Source: Hanleya hanleyi (Eukaryota > Mollusca > Polyplacophora > Lepidopleurida > Hanleyidae). Taken from it: a stretch of DNA of 64,000 nt. The notes beneath the pieces were generated by a model that ran no database searches, was not told the origin of the DNA, and saw nothing but the letters and a program-made list of their open reading frames with translations. The DNA lies in contig JAVTVY010033683.1 in assembly GCA_036873755.1 (NCBI GenBank), forward strand, positions 62,001 through 126,000. The letters are read 5' to 3'. Of the stretch, positions 1 to 10,563 are shown in pieces; position 1 is the first letter of the stretch; every line of letters starts with the position of its first letter. Both the position numbers and the translations under genes were made by a program.

Positions 1-1563
1 AATACATGAAACCTAAACCAACATGTGTCATCAATTTATAACCATCAAGTATAGTTGCCATTAACTTATCATACGCAAATATTAATTTTACCAGCACGGT
101 CCCAGTCAGTCGTGCTGAATGGAAACTTCATTACAACTCCTTAGTTTAATACATATGCCAGGGCGGGAAACACCGCCCTGTGGTCAAGCCCAATTGTTAA
201 ACAAAACAATTGATTACATAAACACATTTCACCAACCAGAGAAAGTAATTTCTCTTTAATTCATGCTTCAACCGAGAGAAATAACATTTCTCTGGTATCC
301 GGTTCCATTTGTTTATGAATAAACAAATCACCAATAATCAACACATAACTCCATATTTGGTAATACTGCTGGGACCGTACGCTGAAAACCAAAGAACGGG
401 AGGATGTTCTGAGGATAAAAACTTATTCGTGAATGAATTGATTTTCACCCTTGCTACAGAATAATACAGAAAAATTTATATCTATATAAACAACATATTT
501 ACATATAGAATTCCCGGCGTTGTGCGGGTGGAACAACTGCACCCACACACCTAAACGCTTATTTATAAATCTCACTCTGCCTTCACTACTCACTAAACAT
601 GATATTTTGAATGTATTTGGATTATTCCAATATATTCTTGACAGCAATTTTACTCCCCCCGTTCTGAGATATGGACATACATACCCATCATAATTCTCGA
701 AATTGAACTCATTTAATGATTAAATGGTACAGTAACTACATATAGATCTGTTTTAACCATGTCTTTCTACTATCGATATAAACTTAAATGTAATTTCATC
801 GATTCTCCATTCTTTTATAACACTGGTCTTCAATAAAAAACACTGTGTAATAGCACAATATATCCTTAAATATATTCAGAAAACAATGTCGTCGAGAACA
901 TGAAGGAGACAAATATACTCATAACAGATTATCCATTTTCAAGTAAATATTTTTACATTAAAACATAAACTTGCAAACATTTACAGACAATTTATTCTCA
1001 GCATCTAATTTCAGTTTTCGCCCAAATTTTCCACACAGAGATTAATTCTGATCATTAAGACAATCTTTTCGCCCAGGGGCATACATCACATCCTCACACT
1101 TCCATTATTTATATATACCAAGTCTCTATTCCATTACACATATCTGGATATCTGCATCGCACTCGACTATTTAAATATGTTTAAAATGCTTTTCAAACCT
1201 TCACCGACACAACATATGCATCCTCAGCTGATTCAGAAACGTCATTCATCGCGAGGCTTTATCAGCATTGCCGTTGTTAGAGGCTCTGTACGACTTAGTA
1301 AAAGAGGCAACAAGAACACCTTTTCTTCTACAAACTATCCCCAATCTCGCTTGAAAATCTCTGCAAATATAAATATGCAAAAGACAACCACAATTTGTTA
1401 ATACCTCATCAATATTCGCACTTTAAATTATTGCCAATCCACGATGTTCTCAACATCACCGAAAACGATACCAACTCACATCCGAAAACGACACCAACTC
1501 ACATCCCAAACTCCTGCGCAAATCATGCACTTAACACATTAATTTAATGTTAAAACGATCATG
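1..1563. other. AT-rich flank, no gene seen
   Basis: I see no convincing coding exon here. It is AT-rich DNA with short hairpins (for example the GGGCGG...CCGCCC pair near 162-180 and TTTCTCT/AGAGAAA pairs at 240-295). It ends at the TTAG that flanks the LTR retrotransposon. The few short open frames lack family resemblance. Confidence 0.6.
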
Positions 1564-1567
1564 TTAG

Positions 1568-2947
1568 TATTATAGTACAGATTCGACGAATGAAATATTA
1601 TATATTCTCCTATCTATAATGCATGTCAGTTATGAGTTAGTAATTGTTCCTTATTCATATTTATAGTACAGATTCGGAGAATGAACTGTTGTATATTAAC
1701 TTATGTATAAAGCCGGTCGCCTATGATTTAATAGTAATTATTGGTTCATATTTTCTACATATAAATGTGTCATATATTATATATAAATGTACAATTCTAC
1801 ATGCATAAATTAAATGGATAACGTATTTATTAGGGCCAGGCTATATACCAAATAGCCGTTTAACTAAGTTATCGATAATCCGTGTTAATACGGCAATCGG
1901 CAGCCCGCGTACGCTCATTAGCGGGTGGATTAAGAGTCGCGCTCCGCTGTGAACAGCAACAGCTAGGACCAGTGTATGCCGGAAGTTAATTGTTACTTAG
2001 TTACACTTGTCACTGCCTGTTCTACTGAGGTGCGTTGCTATGTTGGCGGACATAAATACGGCCCCCAATTGGAAAGTCTTCACTTCCATTTGTGGGGACT
2101 GAATAAAGAAGACGTCCGCTAACACAAGACTTCGTACTTATATTTTAGGTAAGTGAACATTTAAATTTGTATTTCTTTTTGTCTTTGTGTATTATATACA
2201 TGATATAGATTGTAGTTTTTCTAATTTTATAACATGATAATTAAATAGGTTTCGTTAAATTAAAACGGAATTGTTAATCTTTTATCAAGGCGAAACTATT
2301 GAATATATAAACGCCCAAAATACTAGTCTAGAAATAGATGCCACGAGTCCCAAGATTTGCATATATGATACGTCAGTATAGCAGCCTCGTTCTGGGCGAT
2401 GCACTAACATCTAAGACGACACGATCGGTTCAACCTGAATATACTGTGAATAACACAAGTAATATAATTAAAATTATTAAATATTAAAATATCATTTTAC
2501 GGCAAATATGATATGCCGATACTGTATATATGTACGTATTTATTACATGGACCGAAATATTAATAGCCGGTACCATATATGGATATACGGATATCTTATG
2601 TCGAAAACATCTTGCAGTATATACATTTTATAACATTTATATTAGTATTGTCAGTTTTATATTTCTTCTCTTTTATTATCTTCCCAATAACATGTATATT
2701 AGCATTGTCAGTTTTTATATTTCTTATCATTTATTATGTTCCCAATAGCTTGCTTATTAGCATTGTCCTTTAGCATTTCTTTTCATTAATAATATGTACT
2801 TCTTTGTGTGTTAAATGATTTCCATTTGTGGGGACTGAATAAAGAAGACGTCCGCTAACACAAGACTTCGTACTTATATTTTAGCTCGCTCCATGACTCC
2901 CCTATCATGTGACATCAAACAAGACTAATAGTTTCTAAACTATTATA
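1568..2947 (+). repeat. 5' LTR
   Basis: It starts TATTATAG (the 3' LTR has TGTTATAG, so the canonical TG start has mutated here) and ends CTATTATA, giving short imperfect inverted termini. A 22-bp direct repeat beginning TATAGTACAGATTCG occurs at about 1571 and 1662. A TATA-like ATAAATA lies at 2052-2058. A 65-bp block carrying AATAAA appears twice (2084-2148 and 2820-2884). This copy has ~46 bp near 2612-2660 that the 3' LTR lacks. Confidence 0.92.
2052..2154 (+). promoter_or_regulatory. LTR core: TATA-like box, poly(A) signal and splice donor
   Basis: ATAAATA (2052-2058) lies about 30 bases before the 65-bp block 2084-2148. That block contains AATAAA at 2102-2107 and ends in TATTTTAG directly followed by GTAAGT (2149-2154), a near-perfect 5' splice site. 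Seen: the motifs. Inferred: transcription starts near 2080, and this donor makes a spliced Env message. The second copy of the block (2820-2884) has the same AATAAA but is followed by CTCGCT, so it resembles a 3' splice site instead. Confidence 0.55.
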
Positions 2948-2949
2948 AG

Positions 2950-4899
2950 TGGTGGAGAACCCGGGCCATACGGCTTGAACAGTATGACTTCGAAATCGAG
3001 CACAAGCCTGGCCGGGCCAACACCAACGCCGACGCACTCTCGCGCAGAGAGTATCCTGAACAACAAGGTGAGTTTCCTTCAGAAGACTTAAGTGACATAC
3101 CTTCCCCTATCTGCGAAATTACTTCAAGTGATAATCCTTCAATGGAATGTACAGATAACCACCCAAAAGAAACTTTCCAGGTACGTTTTTACTATAAAGA
3201 GCAAGCTCTCCCAACAGTAGCCGCACTTCATGAATCTACAAGCAATACACACGAAGACAGGCTACACCTGGAAGATCAGTCCAATGCAGACATGGCTAAA
3301 CTCCAGTATGATGACAGCGATTTCAAGCCAATGATAGATTATCTCCATAGTGGCATAGTGCCAACAAGCAAACAACAAGCCGATAGAGTAATATCAGAAT
3401 CAAACTATTACGGTATGCTTGATGGAGTATTACACCATTTCTTTCAACGCAGAGGGAAAGATGAACGTTCCACTGATAGACTTATACATCAGCTCGCATT
3501 ACCAAAGGTATTGCGGCAGGATGTACTACTCTCTTTTCATGATAGCTTAGCGGGTGGTGCACATCTTGGGAGAGAAAGAACACATCAGGCCATAAGGGAA
3601 CGGTATTACTGGCCAGGTATGTATCAACATGTATGGGATTATGTAAAATCATGTAACGCCTGTCAGAGGGCGAAAACATTTCGCAAAAGTCCCCACGCAC
3701 CACTCACACCCATGCCAATCGAGACTACATTCAGCAGATGGCATATGGATATTCTGGGTCTAGTAACAAAAACTCCAGACGGATACGAGTACATTCTCCT
3801 AGTGGTCGATAGTTTTTCTAGATGGACGGAAGCCTTCCCGATGAAAACACAGAAGGCGACTGAAATTGCAAAGATTTTGTACGACGAGATATTTACTCGC
3901 TACGGCGCTCCCCATACTCTGATATCCGATAGAGGAAAGAACTTCATGAGTAATGTGGTGTCGGCCATTTGTTCCATCTTTCAGGTCACTCGACACCAGA
4001 CTAGCGCTTACCATCCACAAACTAACAGTGCCTGCGAACGCGTTAATAGTACCATTAAACAATGTCTTCGAACATATTGCAGTAGCAGCCAAAGTAACTG
4101 GCCCGAACTAATACCTAGTATTATGATGGCCTTTCGCATGAGTCCTAGCACTCAATCAACGGAGTATTCCCCATTTTATCTACTCTTTTCAAAGGAAATG
4201 AACTTACCCATAGATACTTCTTTGCTACCCCAGAAAACACTTGGAAATGATGCGAATATGCATGTTCAGAATGTTCTGCACAACTTAGAAATAGCAACGA
4301 AGATAGCAGCAGAAAATGACAAGAGGAGAAAAGCCAAGAGCAAAGAATACCATGATATGAAAGCGGCCAAACCAACATACAAATTGAATGACCTAGTTCT
4401 ATTGTTCACTCCTAAATCACCAAAAGGCCTGTCGTATAAACTTCACAATAAACACGATGGTCCGTACTACATCACCTGGGTAGGCTCTGCAAATACTTAT
4501 CGTATAAGACGATGTTCAGACAATGTCGAACTCAAAAACCCGGTCCATGCTGATCGTTTGAAACTGTATCACAGTCCAGATAAAATCAGACATAACTGGC
4601 CGCCGGTAAAAACCTCACAGCCCCCCAAACAGTCGAGTGTCATTCCACAGCCGGTAAGTAAGGATGTGAAAAGTAAACCCCGTGACCCACCTCAAAGTCA
4701 TCAGACGTACCCAGTCGAGAAATTACTGAAGATGAAACGGGAAGGAGGTAAGAAGTATTATCTGGTACATTGGAAGGGTTATCCTGTTTCTCAAGCTACG
4801 TGGGAACCAGATTGCAACATTACAGCCGAACCAAAACGTCAATTTCACATAAATCAAACACAGAAGCGACGGAGACGGACGGTAAGGCGGTCTCACTAG
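2950..4899 (+). CDS. Retrotransposon pol remnant: RNase H end + integrase + chromodomain
   Basis: The frame is open from 2932, so the first Met (3142) is probably not the biological start. Residues before it include QYDFEIEHKPGRANTNADAL, the classic end of a gypsy-class RNase H domain. Counting from Met 3142: zinc-binding HHCC at H133, H141, C171 and C174; catalytic triad D203, D263, E299 (35 residues between the last two, a DD35E integrase core); C-terminal SH3-like part near 410-475; then a chromodomain at about 523-565 (YPVEKLLKMK...LVHWKGYP...TWEP) and a basic tail. Integrase inserts the cDNA; the chromodomain probably guides it to particular chromatin. There are no stops or frameshifts. 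RT and protease are missing, so this copy cannot copy itself. Confidence 0.93.
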   Translation, partial: WWRTRAIRLEQYDFEIEHKPGRANTNADALSRREYPEQQGEFPSEDLSDIPSPICEITSSDNPSMECTDNHPKETFQVRFYYKEQALPTVAALHESTSNTHEDRLHLEDQSNADMAKLQYDDSDFKPMIDYLHSGIVPTSKQQADRVISESNYYGMLDGVLHHFFQRRGKDERSTDRLIHQLALPKVLRQDVLLSFHDSLAGGAHLGRERTHQAIRERYYWPGMYQHVWDYVKSCNACQRAKTFRKSPHAPLTPMPIETTFSRWHMDILGLVTKTPDGYEYILLVVDSFSRWTEAFPMKTQKATEIAKILYDEIFTRYGAPHTLISDRGKNFMSNVVSAICSIFQVTRHQTSAYHPQTNSACERVNSTIKQCLRTYCSSSQSNWPELIPSIMMAFRMSPSTQSTEYSPFYLLFSKEMNLPIDTSLLPQKTLGNDANMHVQNVLHNLEIATKIAAENDKRRKAKSKEYHDMKAAKPTYKLNDLVLLFTPKSPKGLSYKLHNKHDGPYYITWVGSANTYRIRRCSDNVELKNPVHADRLKLYHSPDKIRHNWPPVKTSQPPKQSSVIPQPVSKDVKSKPRDPPQSHQTYPVEKLLKMKREGGKKYYLVHWKGYPVSQATWEPDCNITAEPKRQFHINQTQKRRRRTVRRSH

Positions 4900-5119
4900 C
4901 CATGCATATTCAGTAGCATATTTTGTTCTGATGGTCTCAGGGATTGCATTCCTGACGGATAGAGAGGACACATGCGACCCGGAAAATTTTCTTCCATCTC
5001 CGTTAACGTATCCTTAGTGATTTAATTGGTGATTCCCAAAAACAAAGTTACTGGTCGACTTAACTATAGTGCTAGAAGGTTTTGAATTCAGCCTTCACCC
5101 GGAAATTCACTAAAATCAC

Positions 5120-5206
5120 TATTATTTCGTTATAGGTGATGGAGGAAGCACACCGAGTGACCTGTTTCGATTCCTCTCTGCCCTAGTCCTCTGGTCATGC
5201 GCAGTC
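5120..5206 (+). promoter_or_regulatory. 3' splice site and signal-peptide leader of the Env frame
   Basis: TATTATTTCGTTATAG ends in AG at 5134-5135, just after the last in-frame stop (5111-5113). From there the Env frame is open without a Met and encodes a hydrophobic stretch at about 5162-5206 (rich in Leu, Val, Ala, Trp and Cys) that looks like a signal peptide. This fits an Env message spliced from an upstream donor (candidate 2149), as known for gypsy-type elements. The Met at 5207 would lack most of that signal. Confidence 0.55.
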
Positions 5207-7597
5207 ATGCCAGCAGCATCTATGTCGGCCACAGAACAGCGAATAAACTATGGCGTGGTACTTGAAAACAAAGGAATCGTTCATTTTGCTCCCGATTACT
5301 GGTTTCATACATACCAGATCCCCTTACCATCCGAGGTTCGTTTACCTCAAATTCCGTTATGTAAAAGCAAGGATAAATCCTGTCCGCTTGTCCACAATCT
5401 TGTTGACCATATGAATGCATTGCGAGGTAAGATAGCAGCACAGCTGAACACAACACTGCGTCAAATTCACAAATTAGTTCCTCACACAAACATACCTTCT
5501 GCAAACACAGACCAAAGGTCCAGGCGTAGCCTCCTTCCTTTCATTGGTCAATTCTCAAAAACACTGTTCGGGACGGCTACCATGGATGATGTGACCATCC
5601 TTGCTCGTCACATACAAACTCTCACCAACCGCATCGCAAAATCCCTGACTCAACAAGACGAACATATTACATCTTTTATGGCAACTGTCAATGATCGAAT
5701 GGGTAACATTGTGGACGGTATGACAGCCAATCACGTGCCCATCAATTTGTTAACCTCGCAAGTTTCTACAGCTTTGCAAACATGGGAAGAAGCATACAAT
5801 ACAATGTCAGCAGTTCTAACTGACCAAATCAGTAAGGTCACTGCTATTGAAAACGAACTATCAGCGCTCACTATGGGTATACACAGCTTAGTTCAAGGAA
5901 GACTTTCTCCCACTATAATTGATCCATTCATTATCTCCAAAACACTTCGCGATGTGACCCGATTACTGGAGAAAAAACTTCCCAGATTTCGGTTAGTTCG
6001 TACCGATTCCCTTCATTTTTACAAACAACACCACTTCATCTTTACACGTCATCACTCCAATCTATTCATTACTATACGATTTCCCCTAACTTCCCTATTT
6101 TCACCCACTACAATATATAGAGTTCACTCCTTTCCCGTTGCAGTAAATGACACATCACGTCACGCAACACAACTACTTGACCTACCGGAATATTTTGTTA
6201 TCACAGAAGATAAGAAACACTATACAACTTTTCGTTCAAACGAATTGATTTCTTGTTCTTTTGATAATCCACTTCATTGTCCATTTACCCCGCCTTTGGC
6301 GACGGCGACCTCACCATCGTGTATTAAGGCTCTTTTCGAAAATAACAGAGATAGTATTCACAAGCTCTGCGATTTTAGATTCATCCCCAACAAAATCGAA
6401 ACCCAAATCATGCGAATAACCCCATCCTCCATTTTAGTATATAACAGTCCTTTGGTTGCTCTTGATTGTAAACATGGTCCAAAAATGACAGAAGGCTGTA
6501 ACTTCTGTGTCATGACGGTGCCATGTGATTGTTCCATAGATTTTCAAATGATTTTTGTCGCGCCACGTTTATCGGCGTGCGATAACGCAACCTCAGAGAT
6601 CACCAAATTGCATCCAGTCAATCTGGCTTTGATTCAAGAGTTCTTCTCTCTTGATGCCTATGCATCGGTCATTGGAGATACAATGTATCCGAAGCCCATC
6701 ACAGTTAAAATACCTGAGATTCAGATATACAACCATTCATTTGCCTCAATTTTAGCCAACGACAAAAAGTATCATCTTAGCCTCAAACGTATAGCAGCGG
6801 CGACTAAAAACGACCAGGTGGTGTTCCAATCTCTTTCGGAACCGCTATTAGATGGCACAATTCCCCTTGATAACTATTTTGGATTCAATGCTATGCTTAC
6901 GTATATTTCCTTTGGAGTAGCTTCATTGTCATGTATAGGGCTTATCTGGATGGTCTATAAGGTTCGCATGCTGACTGCAGCACTTATTCTAGTACAGGCT
7001 CCTAAAATGGCCAGAGCCGTAATTTCCAGCGACCTGCCATCTTTCGACTCCCTTAAGGGAGAAGTAGTGACACAACATATAGAAGCTCCATCAAGTTGTG
7101 AATTGACATACATTATTGTCGGTCAACTTATGATTATTATGGTTGGTCTACTTATATATTTTTTACAACGTATCTATTTCAAAAGTCACCATACATGTAT
7201 TTATCTTGAACTCTGTACCATCAAAGATTGTGTCAAGTTGCAATTGTTAAATCTCCATTTTTGTGCATCCTTTTGGGAGATTGAACCACCCCAAGATATC
7301 AGACACATGCGCGTTACGGATCTGGTTCGACCTAAGTTACGTGTAAATTGGGCAGGCTGGTTGATCACTAACAAAGTTTCTCAGAAAACATTTGTGGTTC
7401 CCCAAGTATTATCATTGAGCCCGTGGACAGCACGAAGAATGCGACAAATACTACAAACCGAATTTATAGCTATCATCGTTAAGGAACACAATGGTTATGC
7501 ACAAATCTTGAATCAGGCACACAATAAACAACTCCCTATCCATCCCACTGCACCATTTCTGTCCCAAAACGGTACCTTAACCAACAATATATTATAA
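5207..7597 (+). CDS. Env-like class I fusion-type glycoprotein of the retrotransposon
   Basis: 796 residues from the first Met; the frame extends upstream to 5114 and probably supplies the signal peptide. A furin-type site RSRR is at residues 104-107, followed by a hydrophobic, glycine-bearing fusion-peptide-like stretch (108-123) and a long helical region (about 125-200). Several NxS/T sites and cysteine pairs lie in the ectodomain. One membrane segment is at about 563-586, a second hydrophobic stretch at about 635-656, then a C-terminal tail of ~140 residues. An early cleavage site, long membrane-anchored fragment and terminal anchor match the layout of F-like Env proteins of gypsy-type errantiviruses and baculovirus F. 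This is resemblance of layout, not a database match. The second hydrophobic segment and long tail are unusual. The frame is intact. Confidence 0.8.
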   Translation: MPAASMSATEQRINYGVVLENKGIVHFAPDYWFHTYQIPLPSEVRLPQIPLCKSKDKSCPLVHNLVDHMNALRGKIAAQLNTTLRQIHKLVPHTNIPSANTDQRSRRSLLPFIGQFSKTLFGTATMDDVTILARHIQTLTNRIAKSLTQQDEHITSFMATVNDRMGNIVDGMTANHVPINLLTSQVSTALQTWEEAYNTMSAVLTDQISKVTAIENELSALTMGIHSLVQGRLSPTIIDPFIISKTLRDVTRLLEKKLPRFRLVRTDSLHFYKQHHFIFTRHHSNLFITIRFPLTSLFSPTTIYRVHSFPVAVNDTSRHATQLLDLPEYFVITEDKKHYTTFRSNELISCSFDNPLHCPFTPPLATATSPSCIKALFENNRDSIHKLCDFRFIPNKIETQIMRITPSSILVYNSPLVALDCKHGPKMTEGCNFCVMTVPCDCSIDFQMIFVAPRLSACDNATSEITKLHPVNLALIQEFFSLDAYASVIGDTMYPKPITVKIPEIQIYNHSFASILANDKKYHLSLKRIAAATKNDQVVFQSLSEPLLDGTIPLDNYFGFNAMLTYISFGVASLSCIGLIWMVYKVRMLTAALILVQAPKMARAVISSDLPSFDSLKGEVVTQHIEAPSSCELTYIIVGQLMIIMVGLLIYFLQRIYFKSHHTCIYLELCTIKDCVKLQLLNLHFCASFWEIEPPQDIRHMRVTDLVRPKLRVNWAGWLITNKVSQKTFVVPQVLSLSPWTARRMRQILQTEFIAIIVKEHNGYAQILNQAHNKQLPIHPTAPFLSQNGTLTNNIL

Positions 7598-7704
7598 ATC
7601 TATGATTGCCAGCTTGACGTATGTTTGGAGAAGCACTTTGGCTTTCCTTATTTAGATCATCATTTTTATTTTGGTGGACCAAAATTATTGGGGATGGGAG
7701 GAAT
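7598..7704 (+). promoter_or_regulatory. Polypurine tract before the 3' LTR
   Basis: GGGGATGGGAGGAA (7690-7703) stands one base before the 3' LTR start, the expected place for the plus-strand primer of reverse transcription. The rest of the interval is short untranslated sequence after the Env stop. Confidence 0.75.
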
Positions 7705-9047
7705 TGTTATAGTACAGATTCGACGAATGAAATATTATATATTCTCCTATCTATAATGCATGTCAGTTATGAGTTAGTAATTGTTCCTTATTCATATTTA
7801 TAGTACAGATTCGGAGAATGAACTGTTGTATATTAACTTATGTATAAAGCCGGTCGCCTATGATTTAATAGTAATTATTGGTTCATATTTTCTACATATA
7901 AATATGTCATATATTATATATAAATGTACAATTCTACATGCATAAATTAAATGGATAACGTATTTATTAGGGCCAGACTATATACCAAATAGCCGTTTAA
8001 CTAAGTTATCGATAATCCGTGTTAATACGGCAATCGGCAGCCCGCGTACGCTCATTAGCGGGTGGACTAAGAGTCGCGCTCCGCTGTGAACAGCAACAGC
8101 TAGGACCAGTGTATGCCGGAAGTTAATTGTTACTTAGTTACACTTGTCGCTGCCTGTTCTACTGAGGTACGTTGCTATGTTGGCGGACATAAATACGGCC
8201 CCCAATTGGAAAGTCTTCACTTCCAATTGTGGGGACTGAATAAAGAAGACGTCCGCTAACACAAGACTTCGTACTTATATTTTAGGTAAGTGAACATTTA
8301 AATTTGTATTGCTTTTTGTCTTTGTGTATTATATACATGATATAGATTGTAGTTTTTCTAATTTTATAACATGATAATTAAATAGGTTTCGTTAAATTAA
8401 AACGGAATTGTTAATCTTTTATCAAGGCGAAACTATTGAATATATAAACGCCCAAAATACTAGTCTAGAAATAGATGCCACGAGTCCCAAGATTTGCATA
8501 TATGATACCTCAGTATAGCAGCCTCGTTCTGGGCGAGGCACTAACATCTAAGACGACACGATCGGTTCAACCTGAATATACTGTGAATAACACAAGTAAT
8601 ATAATTAAAATTATTAAATATTAAAATATCATTTTACGACAAATATAATATGCCGATACTGTATATATGTACGTAGTTATTACATGGACCGAAATATTAA
8701 TAGCCGGTACCATATATGGATATACGGATATCTTATGTTGAAAACATCTTGCAGTTTTATATTTCTTCTCTTTTATTATCTTCCCAATAACATGTATATT
8801 AGTATTGTTAGTTTTTATATTTCTTATCATTTATTATGTTCCCAATAGCTTGTTTATTAGCATTGTCCTTTAGCATTTCTTTTCATTAATAATATGTACT
8901 TCTTTGTGTGATAAATGACTTCCATTTGTGGGGACTGAATAAAGAAGACGTCCGCTAACACAAGACTTCGTACTTATATTTTAGCTCGCTCCATGACTCC
9001 CCTATCATGTGACATCAAACAAGAATAATAGTTTCTAAACTATTATA
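7705..9047 (+). repeat. 3' LTR
   Basis: It starts TGTTATAG and ends CTATTATA. Compared with the 5' LTR it shows about 20 scattered substitutions and a ~46-bp deletion near 8755. The duplicated 65-bp block is present at 8221-8285 (followed by GTAAGT) and 8920-8984, so the duplication predates this insertion and is a property of the family. Confidence 0.92.
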
Positions 9048-9051
9048 TTAG

Positions 9052-9440
9052 CATCTCCTCTTACCCATCAACTTTCATACTGCTTCCGCTTTCTTTAACC
9101 AACTAAACAAGAGAATGTATAAATATATATATTGCATATGTTAACTCCAATGAGTTATTCCACACAATATTAGTCAAGTTAAAGCGTGGTGCAGAATGTA
9201 CACTATTTACGCCCAAGGTTCTCAAGGCCGAATCCATCTTTGTCACTTTTTCACCCTTCCATCACCACCCCACTCTCTCTCTCTCTTCTCTCCTGCCATG
9301 TTCTCTCTCACCTCTGCCAACTGGAGCACTAAACATGTCTTCACATTTCCTGAATTCATTCGACTCTGCCGTCACCATTTTACCAGTATTCATTCAGCTT
9401 CATACCCATGCAACCACCCAAAACCATTTGTTCTCCAATC
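9052..9440. other. Intergenic, nothing recognised
   Basis: Pyrimidine-rich, low-information DNA between the LTR element and the 101-bp satellite. The open frame at 9196-9447 is of the kind expected by chance. Confidence 0.5.
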
Positions 9441-10021
9441 GTACTAATATCCAGTATTCTCCGGCTCTGTAGCCAACATTTAACCAGTATTTCTGCAGCT
9501 CTGCAGCCATATTAGTATTTATATACATTATCTCTCAAATCATATTAATATCCAGTATTCTCCGGCTCTGCAGCCAATATTTTACCAGTATTCGTCCGGC
9601 TCTGCAGCCATATTAGTATTCATATAAATTATCTCTTAGATCATATTAATATCCAGTATTCTTCGGCTCTGCAGCCAACATTTAACCAGTATTCGTCCGG
9701 CTCTGCAGCCATGTTAGTATTCATATACATTATCTCTCAGATCATATTAATATCCAGTATTCTTCGGCTCTGCACCCAATATTTAACCAGTATTCGTCCG
9801 GTTCTGCAGCCATATTAGTATTCATATACATTATCTCTCAGATCATATTAATATCCAGTATTCTTCGGCTCTGCAGCCAACATTTAACCAGTATTCGTCC
9901 GGCTCTGCAGCCATATTAGTATTATATACATTATCTCTCAGATCATATTAATAACCAGTATTCTTCGGCTCTGCAGCCAACATTTAACCAGTATTCTTTT
10001 GGCTCTGCAGCCATATTAGTA
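9441..10021. repeat. ~101-bp satellite array (left part)
   Basis: About six units, each with two half-repeats of the form CCAGTATTC..CGGCTCTGCAG, spaced ~101 bp (starts near 9445, 9541, 9641, 9743, 9843 and 9944). The last unit breaks at TTAGTA (10016-10021), where the 8.69 kb element begins. It resumes in phase at 18708. Confidence 0.88.
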
Positions 10022-10336
10022 CACTCTTAAAACTAAAGTGTTGTATACAACATTTATAATGTTGTATACAACACTTTGATAAGTGTGGAGGAGGGAAAAC
10101 ATTTGTAAATGTTAATTTAACACTTTCGAAAGTGTTGCTGGTTTCAACACTTTGTAAAGTGTTGGATTTCAACATTTTAAAAGTGTTATGATCTCGTTTC
10201 TAACCTTTATAAATGTTGAATTCTAACACTTGTAAGTGTTGGATTTGTGTCCATATTTAACATTTGGTAAATGTTGACTTTCAGCACTTTGCAAGTGTTG
10301 GGATTCAACACTTTGTAAGCGTTGGTATTCAAAAAG
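10022..10336. repeat. Left subterminal palindromic repeats of the 8.69 kb element
   Basis: At least eight short palindromes of the AACACTT..AAGTGTT / AACATTT..AAATGTT type, for example GTTGTATACAAC twice and AACACTTTCGAAAGTGTT at 10121-10138. A GGAGGAGGGAAAACAT motif (about 10087) recurs in the palindromic insert at 30.7 kb. Confidence 0.8.
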
Positions 10337-10563
10337 GAGATGGCATATGATAAGGTGGCATTTTGGCCTATTTACATGGTGCAGTTGAACTTTCATGTGA
10401 GAACTATAATCTTATACAATCAAGCTAGAACTTTCACATAATATTGTATACATATATTTTCTCGTCATTAGATTAAAACAATCATTTTTAGGACATTTTA
10501 ATTTCTTATTTCAACTGCACCATGTATACTTATGCCGCCTTATCGTACCATCTACTTTTAAGA
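10337..10563. mobile_element. Nested MITE, ~225 bp
   Basis: Inverted arms of ~45 bp: the left arm (10337-10388, AGATGGCATATGATAAGG...) is mirrored at 10517-10563 (...CCTTATCGTACCATCT). No coding capacity. It is nested in the 8.69 kb element just inside its subterminal repeats. Confidence 0.7.

Larger units (their letters stand above)
1564..9051 (+). mobile_element. Env-bearing Ty3/gypsy-class LTR retrotransposon, gag-PR-RT deleted
   Basis: Two long, nearly identical LTRs (1568-2947 and 7705-9047) bracket a 4.76 kb interior. The insertion is framed by a perfect 4-bp target duplication TTAG (1564-1567 and 9048-9051), a size typical of Ty3/gypsy integration. The order is LTR, partial PBS-like TGGTGGAG (2950), end of RNase H, integrase with chromodomain, Env-like frame, polypurine tract, LTR. 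Gag, protease, reverse transcriptase and most of RNase H are absent: the 5' LTR runs within about 20 bases into the last part of RNase H. By eye the LTRs differ at about 20 of 1,340 aligned bases plus one ~46-bp indel, so the insertion is fairly young. The intact target duplication fits a deletion made before or during integration, or a later internal deletion. Identification of the class is firm; the exact clade is not. Confidence 0.93.

Noticed and set aside
2950..2967. Assigning a specific primer tRNA to TGGTGGAG
   Set aside because: Only about eight bases look PBS-like before RNase H coding sequence begins, too few to name a tRNA.
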